DNA of 64,000 nucleotides from Alteromonas sp. M12. Lineage in GTDB: Bacteria > Pseudomonadota > Gammaproteobacteria > Enterobacterales > Alteromonadaceae. Shown one piece after another: positions 48,401 to 56,041 of the stretch. The notes under the pieces were generated by a model. That model ran no database searches. It was not told the origin of the DNA and was given only the letters and a program-made list of their open reading frames with translations. Position 1 is the stretch's first letter; each line of letters starts with the position of its first letter. Made by a program: the position numbers and the translations under genes. The stretch is from assembly GCF_037478005.1 (NCBI RefSeq), contig NZ_CP144164.1, positions 1 through 64,000 on the forward strand. The letters are read 5' to 3'.

Positions 48401-48609
48401 GACCCATTTATAATGAAAGTGCTGGTTTTCTTGATGGTTCGATTTTTTACAACGTAACTGACAATATTAAAGTCGGACTGCAAGCCGTTAACTTGTTAGA
48501 TACAGTTACCAAGACGACCATGCAGATTGACGATGCAGGAACTAGAACTGGACGTTCTTGGTTTGTAAATGATAGACGATTCTCTTTTGTGGTTAGAGCG
48601 AATTTCTAA
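45427..48609 (+). CDS. TonB-dependent outer-membrane receptor
   Basis: Large active-transport beta-barrel of 1,060 residues. The start is a GTG preceded by GGAG. A long n-region leads to a hydrophobic segment ending SLAQ (about 37). The TonB box-like VEVINVRG is near 51-58. The plug domain (about 65-190) has ALPDRSVLEAMQRIPGI, and the C-terminal barrel ends in Phe (SFVVRANF) as required for BAM insertion. Its size and plug pattern place it with polysaccharide-type receptors of Alteromonadales and Caulobacter. In this context the expected cargo is xylo-oligosaccharide. Confidence 0.94.
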   Translation: MQHNNELAELKRKSIPRFNKSMIALAIMGFSSQSLAQEAGAITAVEGDDVEVINVRGVRSSVIQAQELKREADTFVDAITASDIGALPDRSVLEAMQRIPGISIERFAAANDPDHFGVEGSGAVIRGMSATRSEFNGRDSFTANSGRGLSFQDVPPELMGSVQVYKNQSADLIEGGIGGTVSLHTRLPFDSEERIFAVSADLTYSDLIEETTPSASAMFSDSWNTDAGKFGFLVNVAKSELDSLSHSMQSEVFLTRDDLVDGQTVLAPNGGNFGKNNINRERQGLALAAQWESPDRRTLVTGQFMRSDATLAWTENTFSYQTDQNNGDEADGLRRDTYPLDGTPAYEFDDSGTFINGTITDQRDGGWRSNGSDQQRVPIAADWGNPSVPQFGNTYQSTTRSKEQRTVVDDYAFNVKFRPNDTWSHEFDIQYIDATTKDDDVTLYLGTQANLSLNLKGDVPQIELLEPWNGNAGGNGQESNPAFFQTKSSYYWRSAMDHYERSEGDSVAFRYDTKYTFDSGFFSSIKAGVRYSEREQTVRFSAYNWQTLGALFSNDVDGDGYAAAWLDLPANESLINEVQQVSWDDHHRGNNVIVPGGTTLHPSIALVQDYANWGSRLSGVASDWEPLSERQIQNGVDANGNPTYEQLDGPFRPAETNTFVETNTAAYVRFDFESDAYKFPFNGNFGVRYVKVKRETDGAVTFPNLIPNDPADTSDRLNFLPADDSAFGNYGTAVLNDVYKDDFILPSFNIKVELDDDLIARFAVSKAIAYPDTGNLKNYVNIQDGIFITDRTEPSEPGGEAIINSSDVVTWEGSSGNPYLAPMESIQYDFSLEWYFSPSNSLTTTVFYKDLSNFFVTGAVDEQYTNNGVTNTVRVQKPLNTDEGTMQGIEFAYSQFFDFLPEPFDGLGIQANYTYIEAEGVPNSNTFETEPDGQPKDGPAEAAFESLPLEGQSKHTANLVLTYEKNDVSARMAYNWRSAYLLTARDVIAPYRPIYNESAGFLDGSIFYNVTDNIKVGLQAVNLLDTVTKTTMQIDDAGTRTGRSWFVNDRRFSFVVRANF

Positions 48610-48633
48610 TCTATCTAACTAAGCTGAAGAATT

Positions 48634-48660
48634 ATGCGCAACCTATTGGTTGCGCATTTA
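48634..48660 (+). terminator. Terminator-like hairpin after the TonB receptor
   Basis: ATGCGCAACC (48634-48643), loop TATT, GGTTGCGCAT (48648-48657), then a short T/A stretch. The weak T-run may allow partial readthrough into the halogenase gene. Confidence 0.65.
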
Positions 48661-48763
48661 CATTCAATCATATGTTTGTAATCTTTCAGTCAGATATAAC
48701 CTCAACAAAAAGTTGACCCGCTTCATTAAGTAACACAGAGTAGTTAAAGAGTAGGAGAGGTAA

Positions 48764-50296
48764 ATGAGCGAGCACCTAATTAAAAATATTGTGATCGTGG
48801 GTGGTGGCACTTCAGGCTGGATGACGGCCGCAGCCTTGGGCACTTTGCTGCGCCAAGAGGGCATGAATATCCGCTTAATAGAATCAAGTGATATTGCTAA
48901 TGTAGGTGTAGGTGAAGCAACCATTCCGCAACTTAAACTATTTAATGACTTGCTTGGATTAGACGAAGATGATTTTGTCAGAAAAACCCAAGCGACCTTC
49001 AAACATGGTATCGAATTCGTTAACTGGAAGAAGTTGGATCATAGCTATATGCATCCCTTTGGTACATTAGGCTTGAATTTTGAAGGTGTGGAATTTCATC
49101 AATTTTGGTTGAAGATGGCAAAGCTCGGTAAAGCCAGTAACTTACAGGATTATTCGTTTAACAGTGTGGCCGCTAAATCGGGCAAGATGATGCGCTCAAT
49201 CGATACACCGAACTCGCCACTGAATAATATCGCTTATGCTTTCCACTTCGACGCAAGTTTATATGTTAAATATCTGCGTGAAATTGCAGAAAAACATGGC
49301 GTTAAACGCACTGATGCAAAAGTCACAGAAGTGAAATTGCGTAAAGAAGACGGTTTTATAGAAAGCCTGTTGTTAGACAATGGTGAAGTGGTTGAAGGCG
49401 AGTTGTTTATTGATTGTAGTGGTTTTCGGGGCATACTAATTGAACAAGCACTGCACACCGGTTATGAAGATTGGAGTCATTGGTTGCCCTGTGATCGTGC
49501 GGTTGCTGTGCAAAGTAAAACCACCGAAGCGCCTATTCCTTATACCCGTTCAACAGCGCAAAAAGCTGGCTGGCAATGGCGCATTCCTTTGCAACATAGG
49601 GTTGGCAATGGGCATGTTTACTCCTCGAAGTTTATGAGCGATGAAGAAGCTGAACAAATTCTACTTGAAGGTATAGATGGTGAGCCGTTAACCGCGCCAC
49701 GTATCATTAGGTTTAAAACCGGCATGCGACGGAAATTCTGGAATAAAAACTGTGTGGCGATAGGTTTAGCTGGTGGTTTTATCGAACCGCTTGAGTCAAC
49801 TGCAATCCACTTAGTACAAAGTGGTATTTCTCGTCTTATGAGCCTTTTCCCGTCAAAGCAGTTTTTTAAATCTGATATAGATACTTATAACCAGCAGGCT
49901 GCTTTAGAAATGGAGCGCATTCGCGACTTTATTATTCTGCACTACAAAGTTACAGAAAGGGACGATACGCCGTTTTGGGACTATGTTCGCAATATGGAAA
50001 TACCAGAATATCTACAGAGAAAAATAGACTTATTTAAGGCAAATGGCCGCATATTTCGTGAAGACGAAGAATTATTTAATCAAACTAGTTGGTTAAGTGT
50101 AATGGTGGGGCAGGGTATTGTGCCCGACGGCTATCATCCTATGGTTGACGTATTGAGCGAAGAGCAAATAAAAAAGCGCATGGATAACGTTAAGAGCGTG
50201 ATCGAAAAATCTGTCGACTATATGCCAAGCCAAGCACAGTTTATTGCTCAACACTGTGCAGCCACTTCAATGGATGCCAATTCTAATAATGACTAA
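48764..50296 (+). CDS. Flavin-dependent tryptophan-halogenase-like enzyme
   Basis: FADH2-dependent halogenase family protein of 510 residues. It has the FAD-binding GGGTSGW at 13-19, the conserved K80 (in TFKHGIEFVNW) that matches the catalytic Lys79 of PrnA, and the halogenase signature WQWRIP at 270-275. The family oxidises halide to hypohalous acid, which the Lys relays to the substrate. The substrate here is unknown. Homologues are often found beside TonB receptors in polysaccharide loci of marine bacteria, as here, where a halogenation role is unproven. The Shine-Dalgarno GGAGAGG is strong. Confidence 0.93.
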   Translation: MSEHLIKNIVIVGGGTSGWMTAAALGTLLRQEGMNIRLIESSDIANVGVGEATIPQLKLFNDLLGLDEDDFVRKTQATFKHGIEFVNWKKLDHSYMHPFGTLGLNFEGVEFHQFWLKMAKLGKASNLQDYSFNSVAAKSGKMMRSIDTPNSPLNNIAYAFHFDASLYVKYLREIAEKHGVKRTDAKVTEVKLRKEDGFIESLLLDNGEVVEGELFIDCSGFRGILIEQALHTGYEDWSHWLPCDRAVAVQSKTTEAPIPYTRSTAQKAGWQWRIPLQHRVGNGHVYSSKFMSDEEAEQILLEGIDGEPLTAPRIIRFKTGMRRKFWNKNCVAIGLAGGFIEPLESTAIHLVQSGISRLMSLFPSKQFFKSDIDTYNQQAALEMERIRDFIILHYKVTERDDTPFWDYVRNMEIPEYLQRKIDLFKANGRIFREDEELFNQTSWLSVMVGQGIVPDGYHPMVDVLSEEQIKKRMDNVKSVIEKSVDYMPSQAQFIAQHCAATSMDANSNND

Positions 50297-50366
50297 AAGG
50301 CTGCAGCTTGGGTGTAGATGTCAATACACGAATGGCCTACACCGCTAACCTAAATTTTTTTATCTT

Positions 50367-50392
50367 GTAGCACTGGCTTTAGCCCGTGGCAT
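50367..50392 (+). repeat. REP-like palindrome, copy 3
   Basis: CACTGGCTTTAGCCCGTG with GTAG before and GCAT after; related to the two copies after the rrn operon. Two further partial copies follow at once (AGCCCATGGAATG and CACCCGTGGCG), suggesting a small degenerate cluster. Confidence 0.6.
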
Positions 50393-50651
50393 GTCCAGCC
50401 CATGGAATGCCTCACCCGTGGCGCGTTTAGTCCCTGATATTTAACCTTAAATAAACCTAGGTTAAATTTTTAACTCATTGTTTTTAGGTTCTATTTTCTG
50501 TCACATTTGTGACGCTAAATTGACTTCTATTTATCATAAATAAGTAGCAAAAATGTCATTAAGCACTTCTATCCTACGCGCAGTCTAAATTAAACAGATT
50601 GATTCTTTGGAATTGTACTGTTTCCAAATAACTTAAATAGGGTATTAGTAC
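50393..50651. other. Leader region of the phosphatase gene
   Basis: No gene. It contains a 14-base palindrome GTCACATTTGTGAC (50500-50513), whose half-sites are reversed relative to CRP, and AT-rich DNA before the ATG. Confidence 0.4.
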
Positions 50652-52346
50652 ATGAAGTCTACCTCTACATTTCCATATGTTCTTAAAACGCTTCTCGCCG
50701 TGAGTATAGTTTCGCTTGCTGGCTGTAATAGTGACAATGAATCGTCACCTGAGGCTGAGATTACACCAACATCATATATCAACTTTACTGTTCTTCCATA
50801 TCTTCAAAACCCGACATCGAGTGAAATAACCGTGAATTGGTTAAGTGACACTGATCAACCGGGCACAGTTACGATTGAAGGTATTGGTTCTTTTGTGTCT
50901 GATGTACAACTGGCTGAATCGCTAACTTATGGAACCTCTGAAGTTGAATATATTCATGGGGAAACCAATTTTGGCGAAACTCATAGTGAGGTTGCAGAAG
51001 GTGAAGCTCCGGCATCTAGTTATAAGCATTCCGTTAGAATTACAGGTTTAGAAGCTAATACTTCTTATGAATATACCGTCGAGCAACCTGAGGCTAGTGC
51101 TTTTACCGCTACGTTAACTACAGCTCCAAATCAAGGTAGTCGTGAAACTGTTAGATTTATTACTATGTCTGATATGGAGACAGAGCCGGAATCGACTGAA
51201 AAAACTGTTCGTTGGACGGCAAATGCTTTGGCGATCGGTGGTGATAAGCTAGGTACTGACCCCGATACTTATACTCGCCAGTATCCTGTTGACCAAACAA
51301 CGGGTTATAAGGCTAACTTGGTTTACGCTGCGCAAAGAACGCCAGATTTTTGGGTGATCGCCGGTGACTTAGTTGAGAAAGGTGGGCGACAACTCGATTG
51401 GGATGAGTTTTGGCGACATAGTGCCGGTGAGTGGGGAACACTAGCTTCCACAACACCGATTTTTCCTGCATTAGGAAATCATGAAAATTACTGGCATCCA
51501 GATGCGCCGGGTTATAATGCTGAAGCGTCTATGTTGTCTTATGATAAATGGAATACCTATTGGGATTTGCCCACCAACGACGCGTCAGATGAACGCTACG
51601 AAAAACGATTTTATCGTGTCGACTACGGTCCTGTAACTTTAATTACCTTAGATTCATCTAATGGTAATGATGAGGATCCAAGTCAAGATACCAATTTGTT
51701 TATCAATGGTGAAGAATCACGAGTACCCGACTTTAACCAAGGAAGCGAGCAATGGAATTGGGCTGTACGTGAACTTGCTAGCGCTCAAGCTGAAGGCCAA
51801 GTAATCTTTGTGCAATTCCACCACACTGCTTTTGGCACTGGTGTGCATAGTCTTCCATCGGGAAGTGCGGGTATCGCTAATGCTGAAGATAGTCAGTCTG
51901 GTGTGCCAATGCGTATTTATCAGCAGCTTTTTGAACAGTATGATGTTACCGCGGTTTTGTCTGGCCATGATGAGTTGTTGGAATATGTAAACATTAATGG
52001 CGTGAGTTACTGGGATGTCGGTTTTGCAGGCGATGGCCTCAGAGGGCCAGGATACCCGCCAACTACTGATTATGTACCTTTTGATTTATTGCCTCTCGAA
52101 GCACAGTTGACCCATTGGAGTGCCCATGGAGATGCACCTGAAGTTTGGGATGGAGAGCAGTTAATCTCTGGCGGCAAGCATTATGGATTTCTTGAAGTAG
52201 AAGTGCGCCCTTCTGGTGATTATAACTACGAAGTGGTTATGACTCCTCGCTATGTCTTCCCGGTAACCGATGAGACAGGTGCGGCAACTGGTGAGTTTGA
52301 TCATCGCCAGTATGACAAAGTCGTTCGCATTATCGTCGAGCGTTAA
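50652..52346 (+). CDS. Lipoprotein metallophosphoesterase (purple acid phosphatase-like)
   Basis: Exported phosphatase of 564 residues with a lipoprotein signal (SLAGC, acylated C25). An N-terminal Fn3-like domain of the purple acid phosphatase type (about 45-165, VLPYLQNPTSSEITVNW) precedes the calcineurin-like core. Metal-binding motifs seen are MSDME near 174-178, GDLVEKG, GNHENYW, QFHHTAF and SGHDE. The substrate is likely a phosphate ester or nucleotide outside the cytoplasm. The NUP-family gene lies next to it in convergent orientation, compatible with nucleotide scavenging. Confidence 0.88.
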   Translation: MKSTSTFPYVLKTLLAVSIVSLAGCNSDNESSPEAEITPTSYINFTVLPYLQNPTSSEITVNWLSDTDQPGTVTIEGIGSFVSDVQLAESLTYGTSEVEYIHGETNFGETHSEVAEGEAPASSYKHSVRITGLEANTSYEYTVEQPEASAFTATLTTAPNQGSRETVRFITMSDMETEPESTEKTVRWTANALAIGGDKLGTDPDTYTRQYPVDQTTGYKANLVYAAQRTPDFWVIAGDLVEKGGRQLDWDEFWRHSAGEWGTLASTTPIFPALGNHENYWHPDAPGYNAEASMLSYDKWNTYWDLPTNDASDERYEKRFYRVDYGPVTLITLDSSNGNDEDPSQDTNLFINGEESRVPDFNQGSEQWNWAVRELASAQAEGQVIFVQFHHTAFGTGVHSLPSGSAGIANAEDSQSGVPMRIYQQLFEQYDVTAVLSGHDELLEYVNINGVSYWDVGFAGDGLRGPGYPPTTDYVPFDLLPLEAQLTHWSAHGDAPEVWDGEQLISGGKHYGFLEVEVRPSGDYNYEVVMTPRYVFPVTDETGAATGEFDHRQYDKVVRIIVER

Positions 52347-52433
52347 TTCGTTTAACATCTTGGATGGGTATAACTACTCATCCAAGACTTTCCCAGTTAC
52401 TCAATGCCGTGGGCTAGTTAATTCGGTAGCGAT

Positions 52434-53456
52434 TTAATTCTGAATTAATTCAGGCACTCCATTTTTCCAATCGTCCCAATTAGCCACAATAGTGTCGACC
52501 ACCTTACTACCAACCAAAACAATATTTTCAACGGTTTCAGCAAAACCTCCCGCGGTTTCCCCTGGCGCTGGATCTAAGTGCTCAAGAGTGCTCTCGTTGG
52601 GATTTCCTTGGTCGAAGTTAACTGCTCCCCGAAGACTCATGACTCGATCTATTCCTACTGTTCTTGATAGAACCTGAGCTAAAGCCGTGGCTTCCATTTC
52701 AGTTATGATATAGTCATCAGCAGCATATAGTTGTGTAATGTATTGCGCTTGTTTTGATAATCCAGGTCCATGAAAAAAAGTGTCGCCGGTCATATGGGTG
52801 CCGATCGTTATTGCTGGGCTGCGTCTCGCTTCTTTTTGTGGATAGCGCATGCGATAAGCATTGGCCGATTCGGAGTCTTTTAATGTCACAGATTGACTTA
52901 ACCAAACACTCCATTTCAGTAATTCTGGATTAAGCTGGTAGCGACGAATATCTTCGTATCCTTTGCGTGGCATAAATGTAGGAGCGCCTGCTTGCCCTTC
53001 TTCTGCTTTCCAGCGATGACCTAAGTCATAATCTACAAGCCAACTAGCCCAGCTGACGTCACCGATAGTCCCCTTAGATGGTGGAGTACCGCCAACGCCA
53101 CTGAGTATGAAATAGCTATTTGTAAAATTAAATTGCGGTGAAAGTAAAATAGCTTGCATGGACGCTGAAGAGCCTACTTTTCCCATCCCCAATACTGAGC
53201 CACAAACACCGTTTGAATTACAAAATACCGGACGATGTGCGCCTTTAACGTTTATTGGTCTACTGTCGCTAAAATAATGTTCATACCAGTGTTGGAACTC
53301 TCCGGCTTTATCACCACTGTTAGCTCCAATTTCAAACATTGCCGCGATAAATACTCTAACTTCGATTGTTTTGTGTTTGTCGTTCGCTTGCGCTTGTATC
53401 GATAAAAAATACCAGATACATAGAAGGACGATTTTTGATGGAAGTATCCTTATCAT
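52434..53456 (-). CDS. Purine nucleoside permease-like (NUP family) protein
   Basis: Matches the NUP family by MFEIGANSGDKAGEFQHWYEHY, GMGKVGSSASMQAILLSP, SGVGGTPPSKGTIGDVSWASW and MEATALAQVLSR. An ATG at 53456 gives 340 residues with a signal peptide ending near QAQA; the longer frame adds four. Despite the family name there are no transmembrane segments after the signal, and parts resemble nucleoside phosphorylases, so a periplasmic nucleoside-binding or cleaving role is equally plausible. Confidence 0.85.
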   Translation of the reverse strand: MIRILPSKIVLLCIWYFLSIQAQANDKHKTIEVRVFIAAMFEIGANSGDKAGEFQHWYEHYFSDSRPINVKGAHRPVFCNSNGVCGSVLGMGKVGSSASMQAILLSPQFNFTNSYFILSGVGGTPPSKGTIGDVSWASWLVDYDLGHRWKAEEGQAGAPTFMPRKGYEDIRRYQLNPELLKWSVWLSQSVTLKDSESANAYRMRYPQKEARRSPAITIGTHMTGDTFFHGPGLSKQAQYITQLYAADDYIITEMEATALAQVLSRTVGIDRVMSLRGAVNFDQGNPNESTLEHLDPAPGETAGGFAETVENIVLVGSKVVDTIVANWDDWKNGVPELIQN

Positions 53457-53602
53457 CTTGTCACACACCTTTTTGATTCAATTTAATGCTGCAACTCTGC
53501 AATAGCGTATATTAAAACTAAACTAAAATTACATCTAAAGTTTATACTCAGTGATTACGCTCGCTTTGCGTTACTCATAAATGTCAGATTTCAGGAGCTA
53601 AT

Positions 53603-53959
53603 ATGAACGAAAATGAAAAGCTAAATTATGTGGAATTTGCTGCAAAAGATCTAAGTGCCACCAAACAGTTTTTTAGTGCGGTATTCAATTGGCAGTTTGT
53701 TGATTATGGTCCTGAATACACGTCGTTTTCGAATCAAGGGCTTGATGGCGGGTTTTATCAAGCTGAGCTTTGCAACATACCTGAAAATGGCGGTGCACTT
53801 TTAGTATTTTACAGCAGCGATATACAAGCAACATTACAAAAAATAAAATCGCATAATGGCAAGATCATTCGTCCTATTTTTGATTTTCCCGGAGGTTGCC
53901 GTTTTCATTTTAGTGAACCCAGCGGTAATGAGTTTGCAGTCTGGTCTGAAAGCCAATAA
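53603..53959 (+). CDS. Glyoxalase/VOC-fold protein
   Basis: Small 118-residue protein of the vicinal oxygen chelate superfamily: NYVEFAAKDLSATKQFFSAVFNWQF at the start (pattern only partly quoted here as two blocks, NYVEFAAKDL and FFSAVFNWQF) and FHFSEPSGNEFAVWS at the end. AGGAG precedes the ATG. Such proteins range from glyoxalases to resistance proteins, and the substrate cannot be told. It stands alone between two larger units. Confidence 0.85.
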   Translation: MNENEKLNYVEFAAKDLSATKQFFSAVFNWQFVDYGPEYTSFSNQGLDGGFYQAELCNIPENGGALLVFYSSDIQATLQKIKSHNGKIIRPIFDFPGGCRFHFSEPSGNEFAVWSESQ

Positions 53960-54199
53960 ACACGGCTTTATCAGGTATATTTAAGTATATAAAGGTATTG
54001 AAATATAACGGGATTATGTTGCATCCGTGTTAATAAAGTGACAGTTTATGTCTACTTTAAAACACGATTAAAAACTTTTTGAAATATTCAGATTAAAAAG
54101 TTCTTTAAATCAGCCATTGATCGTAAATTAGGCATTGAGATCGTAGAGCGGATACTTTAATATCCGACATCAGGTGTCAAATACTTTCAAGGAAAAGTG

Positions 54200-54568
54200 A
54201 TGAGAAAAAGTTTAATTGGATTAGCAGTAGCTGCAGCAGTCGCTTCTGTTAGCGTACAAGCTCAGCAAGAGCAACAAGGTGGAGCTGGCGCAAGCGGCGG
54301 TGCATTTGGTGGTGTTGCTGGTGGTACTATCGCTGCTGGTGTTGTTGGCGCTACTATTTTAGCGGGTGTGATTTCAAATTCGAATGGTGATGCTCCAGAG
54401 CGTCCTATTACTGTTCCACCTACGCCTACACCTACGTGTGAAGGCGATGATGATTTAGTTGACGGTGTATGTATCGGTACCACTATTACAGTGACTACTA
54501 CTGGAACTGGAACTAGTACATCAACTGTAACTGTTCCTGTTACTTATACTTACTCGCCTTCGATCTAA
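54200..54568 (+). CDS. Small Gly/Thr-rich exported protein (GfcA/YjbE-like)
   Basis: A 122-residue protein from the ATG at 54200, where AAGGA is well placed; a GTG one codon earlier is also in frame. It has a signal peptide (to about VQAQ), a Gly/Ala-rich hydrophobic stretch (about 27-58), a Pro/Thr segment, one Cys pair (CEGDDDLVDGVC) and a Thr/Ser/Val-rich tail. Sequence identity to named proteins is not evident, but it occupies the first position before gfcBCD-like genes, where E. coli has the equally small, Thr-rich GfcA and YjbE. An intrinsic terminator follows it. Confidence 0.75.
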   Translation: MRKSLIGLAVAAAVASVSVQAQQEQQGGAGASGGAFGGVAGGTIAAGVVGATILAGVISNSNGDAPERPITVPPTPTPTCEGDDDLVDGVCIGTTITVTTTGTGTSTSTVTVPVTYTYSPSI

Positions 54569-54584
54569 GTTTAGTAAAAGATTT

Positions 54585-54609
54585 AAAGCCGCCTTTGGGC
54601 GGCTTTTTT
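54585..54609 (+). terminator. Terminator/attenuator between the gfcA-like and gfcB-like genes
   Basis: AAAGCCGCC (54585-54593), loop TTTG, GGCGGCTTT (54598-54606) and a T-run. It should make the first gene more abundant than the three that follow. Confidence 0.9.
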
Positions 54610-54639
54610 ATTGGTTGTGAATATCTATTATGGATAACA

Positions 54640-55317
54640 ATGAAAATAACTTTTAGCTTATTAGTATGTAGTGCACTTTTTCTGTCGGCTTGCTCTTCTA
54701 CACAAAGAGCTTATAAACAAAACATAGAATTGTATTTTAGTAGTAAACAAAGTGTCACTTTAACTAAAGATACCGTTTTAGAAACCCCCATTGATCTCAT
54801 ATACATAAAAGCGGGTGAACGTCCATACGCTACTATGGCACTGGCTTTTATCGAAAACAGTCGATATAAATGGGTTTCCGCAGATAATGCAGTATTGGTT
54901 ACTCAAAATGGAAGGTTGGTACGTACTTTAGGTCTAAAAAACAATTTAATTTATGTGGCTAACTTAGATGCTGATCCTATGGTGTCAAAAAGTGATGTAG
55001 CAGAAAATGCGAATTGGAATAGTTATTTAGATTTTGACCCACATCAGTATGGGGTGAGATTGTATTCAGAGTTTAAACGTCAAGAGAATATACCCCTGAC
55101 AATTCTGGATCAGCAATTTACAACCACTAAAGTAATAGAAAACGTCACAACTCAAAGTGTCGAAACTGCTTCAGATAGTTGGCAGAATGTGTATTGGTAT
55201 CATACTCAAACTGGACAGTTATTGCGTTCTTCACAACAGTTCTCTGGCTCATCTGAGCGTTACGAAATACAATATGTTAGCAGGGCTATGAGATTGCTGG
55301 AGTCTACTAATGAATAG
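54640..55317 (+). CDS. gfcB: GfcB/YjbF-family lipoprotein
   Basis: Outer-membrane lipoprotein of a group 4 capsule/exopolysaccharide-type secretion locus. The ATG at 54640 gives 225 residues with lipobox LSAC and acylated C18. A longer frame from 54595 would run through the terminator and is rejected. YjbF-like features include the acidic DADPM segment, the ASDSW-NVYWYHTQTGQLLRSSQ region and a short C terminus. It overlaps gfcC by eight bases. Confidence 0.85.
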   Translation: MKITFSLLVCSALFLSACSSTQRAYKQNIELYFSSKQSVTLTKDTVLETPIDLIYIKAGERPYATMALAFIENSRYKWVSADNAVLVTQNGRLVRTLGLKNNLIYVANLDADPMVSKSDVAENANWNSYLDFDPHQYGVRLYSEFKRQENIPLTILDQQFTTTKVIENVTTQSVETASDSWQNVYWYHTQTGQLLRSSQQFSGSSERYEIQYVSRAMRLLESTNE

Positions 55318-56041
55318 ATTAAAAAGCCTTTTCACAGTTATCTTGTTTTCATTCTGCATTAATAACTATGCGAATTCCCAAGTCGAAGTTACGGTTAATG
55401 GCAATATTTTGAACTTTGCTGAAAACCCCAGATTGAATCAAGTTTTAGAATCAATTGCCCTGGAGCAAAATTGGTATTGGCGTGCTAGTCAGTTATTTAA
55501 ATTGGATTCCGACATAGCTGAAAAAAGCAGACAGGAACTGGTTAAACAGCTTTCGGTTAAATCAAAGGTTGCTGATTCAGCTACATTTAACCAACTTATA
55601 AAACAAATAGAAAGCTGGACACTCGCACAGCGGATCGACATTGCCATCGATTACGATTTGGCGCGGTTTCAACTAAATCATAATCCACTATTCGATGATG
55701 GAAAATACCGTTTAACCCTTAGTAAACGAATGACCACTCTGTTTATTTTCGGCGCTGTGTCACAGCCAAGTACGATTGAATATGAGAATAATCAGTGTAT
55801 CGAAAACATCGTGGCGCAAATTAGTAAAACAGAATCTGCCGATGCAAACATTGTTTATGCAATTCAACCTGACGGCGTTATTCGTCAATTACCTGTAGCC
55901 TATTGGAACCAAGAATGCCACCAGGTGATGCCCGGTACACAACTTTATATTCCTTTGGTAGAGTCCCAATGGTTTGCAGATAATAGTCAGCTCAATCAGC
56001 TTATCGCTGAACTTGCAGTAAATAGGGTAGTCATTGAATGA
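55310..56041 (+). CDS. gfcC: GfcC/YjbG-family periplasmic protein
   Basis: Exported 243-residue protein with a signal peptide (to about NYANS). GfcC proteins are periplasmic beta-grasp proteins acting with the polysaccharide export machinery. The motifs YWRASQLF near 57-64 and GAVSQPSTIEY near 144-154 fit the family (E. coli GfcC 248 residues). It overlaps both neighbours (8 and 4 bases), so translation of the three genes is probably coupled. Confidence 0.85.
   Translation: MNRLKSLFTVILFSFCINNYANSQVEVTVNGNILNFAENPRLNQVLESIALEQNWYWRASQLFKLDSDIAEKSRQELVKQLSVKSKVADSATFNQLIKQIESWTLAQRIDIAIDYDLARFQLNHNPLFDDGKYRLTLSKRMTTLFIFGAVSQPSTIEYENNQCIENIVAQISKTESADANIVYAIQPDGVIRQLPVAYWNQECHQVMPGTQLYIPLVESQWFADNSQLNQLIAELAVNRVVIE

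Noticed and set aside
50500..50513. GTCACATTTGTGAC as a CRP site
   Set aside because: The half-sites are in the reverse order to the CRP consensus TGTGA-N6-TCACA.
54595..54639. Upstream ATG for the gfcB-like gene
   Set aside because: It lies inside the terminator hairpin and has no ribosome site; the ATG at 54640 gives a correct lipobox.
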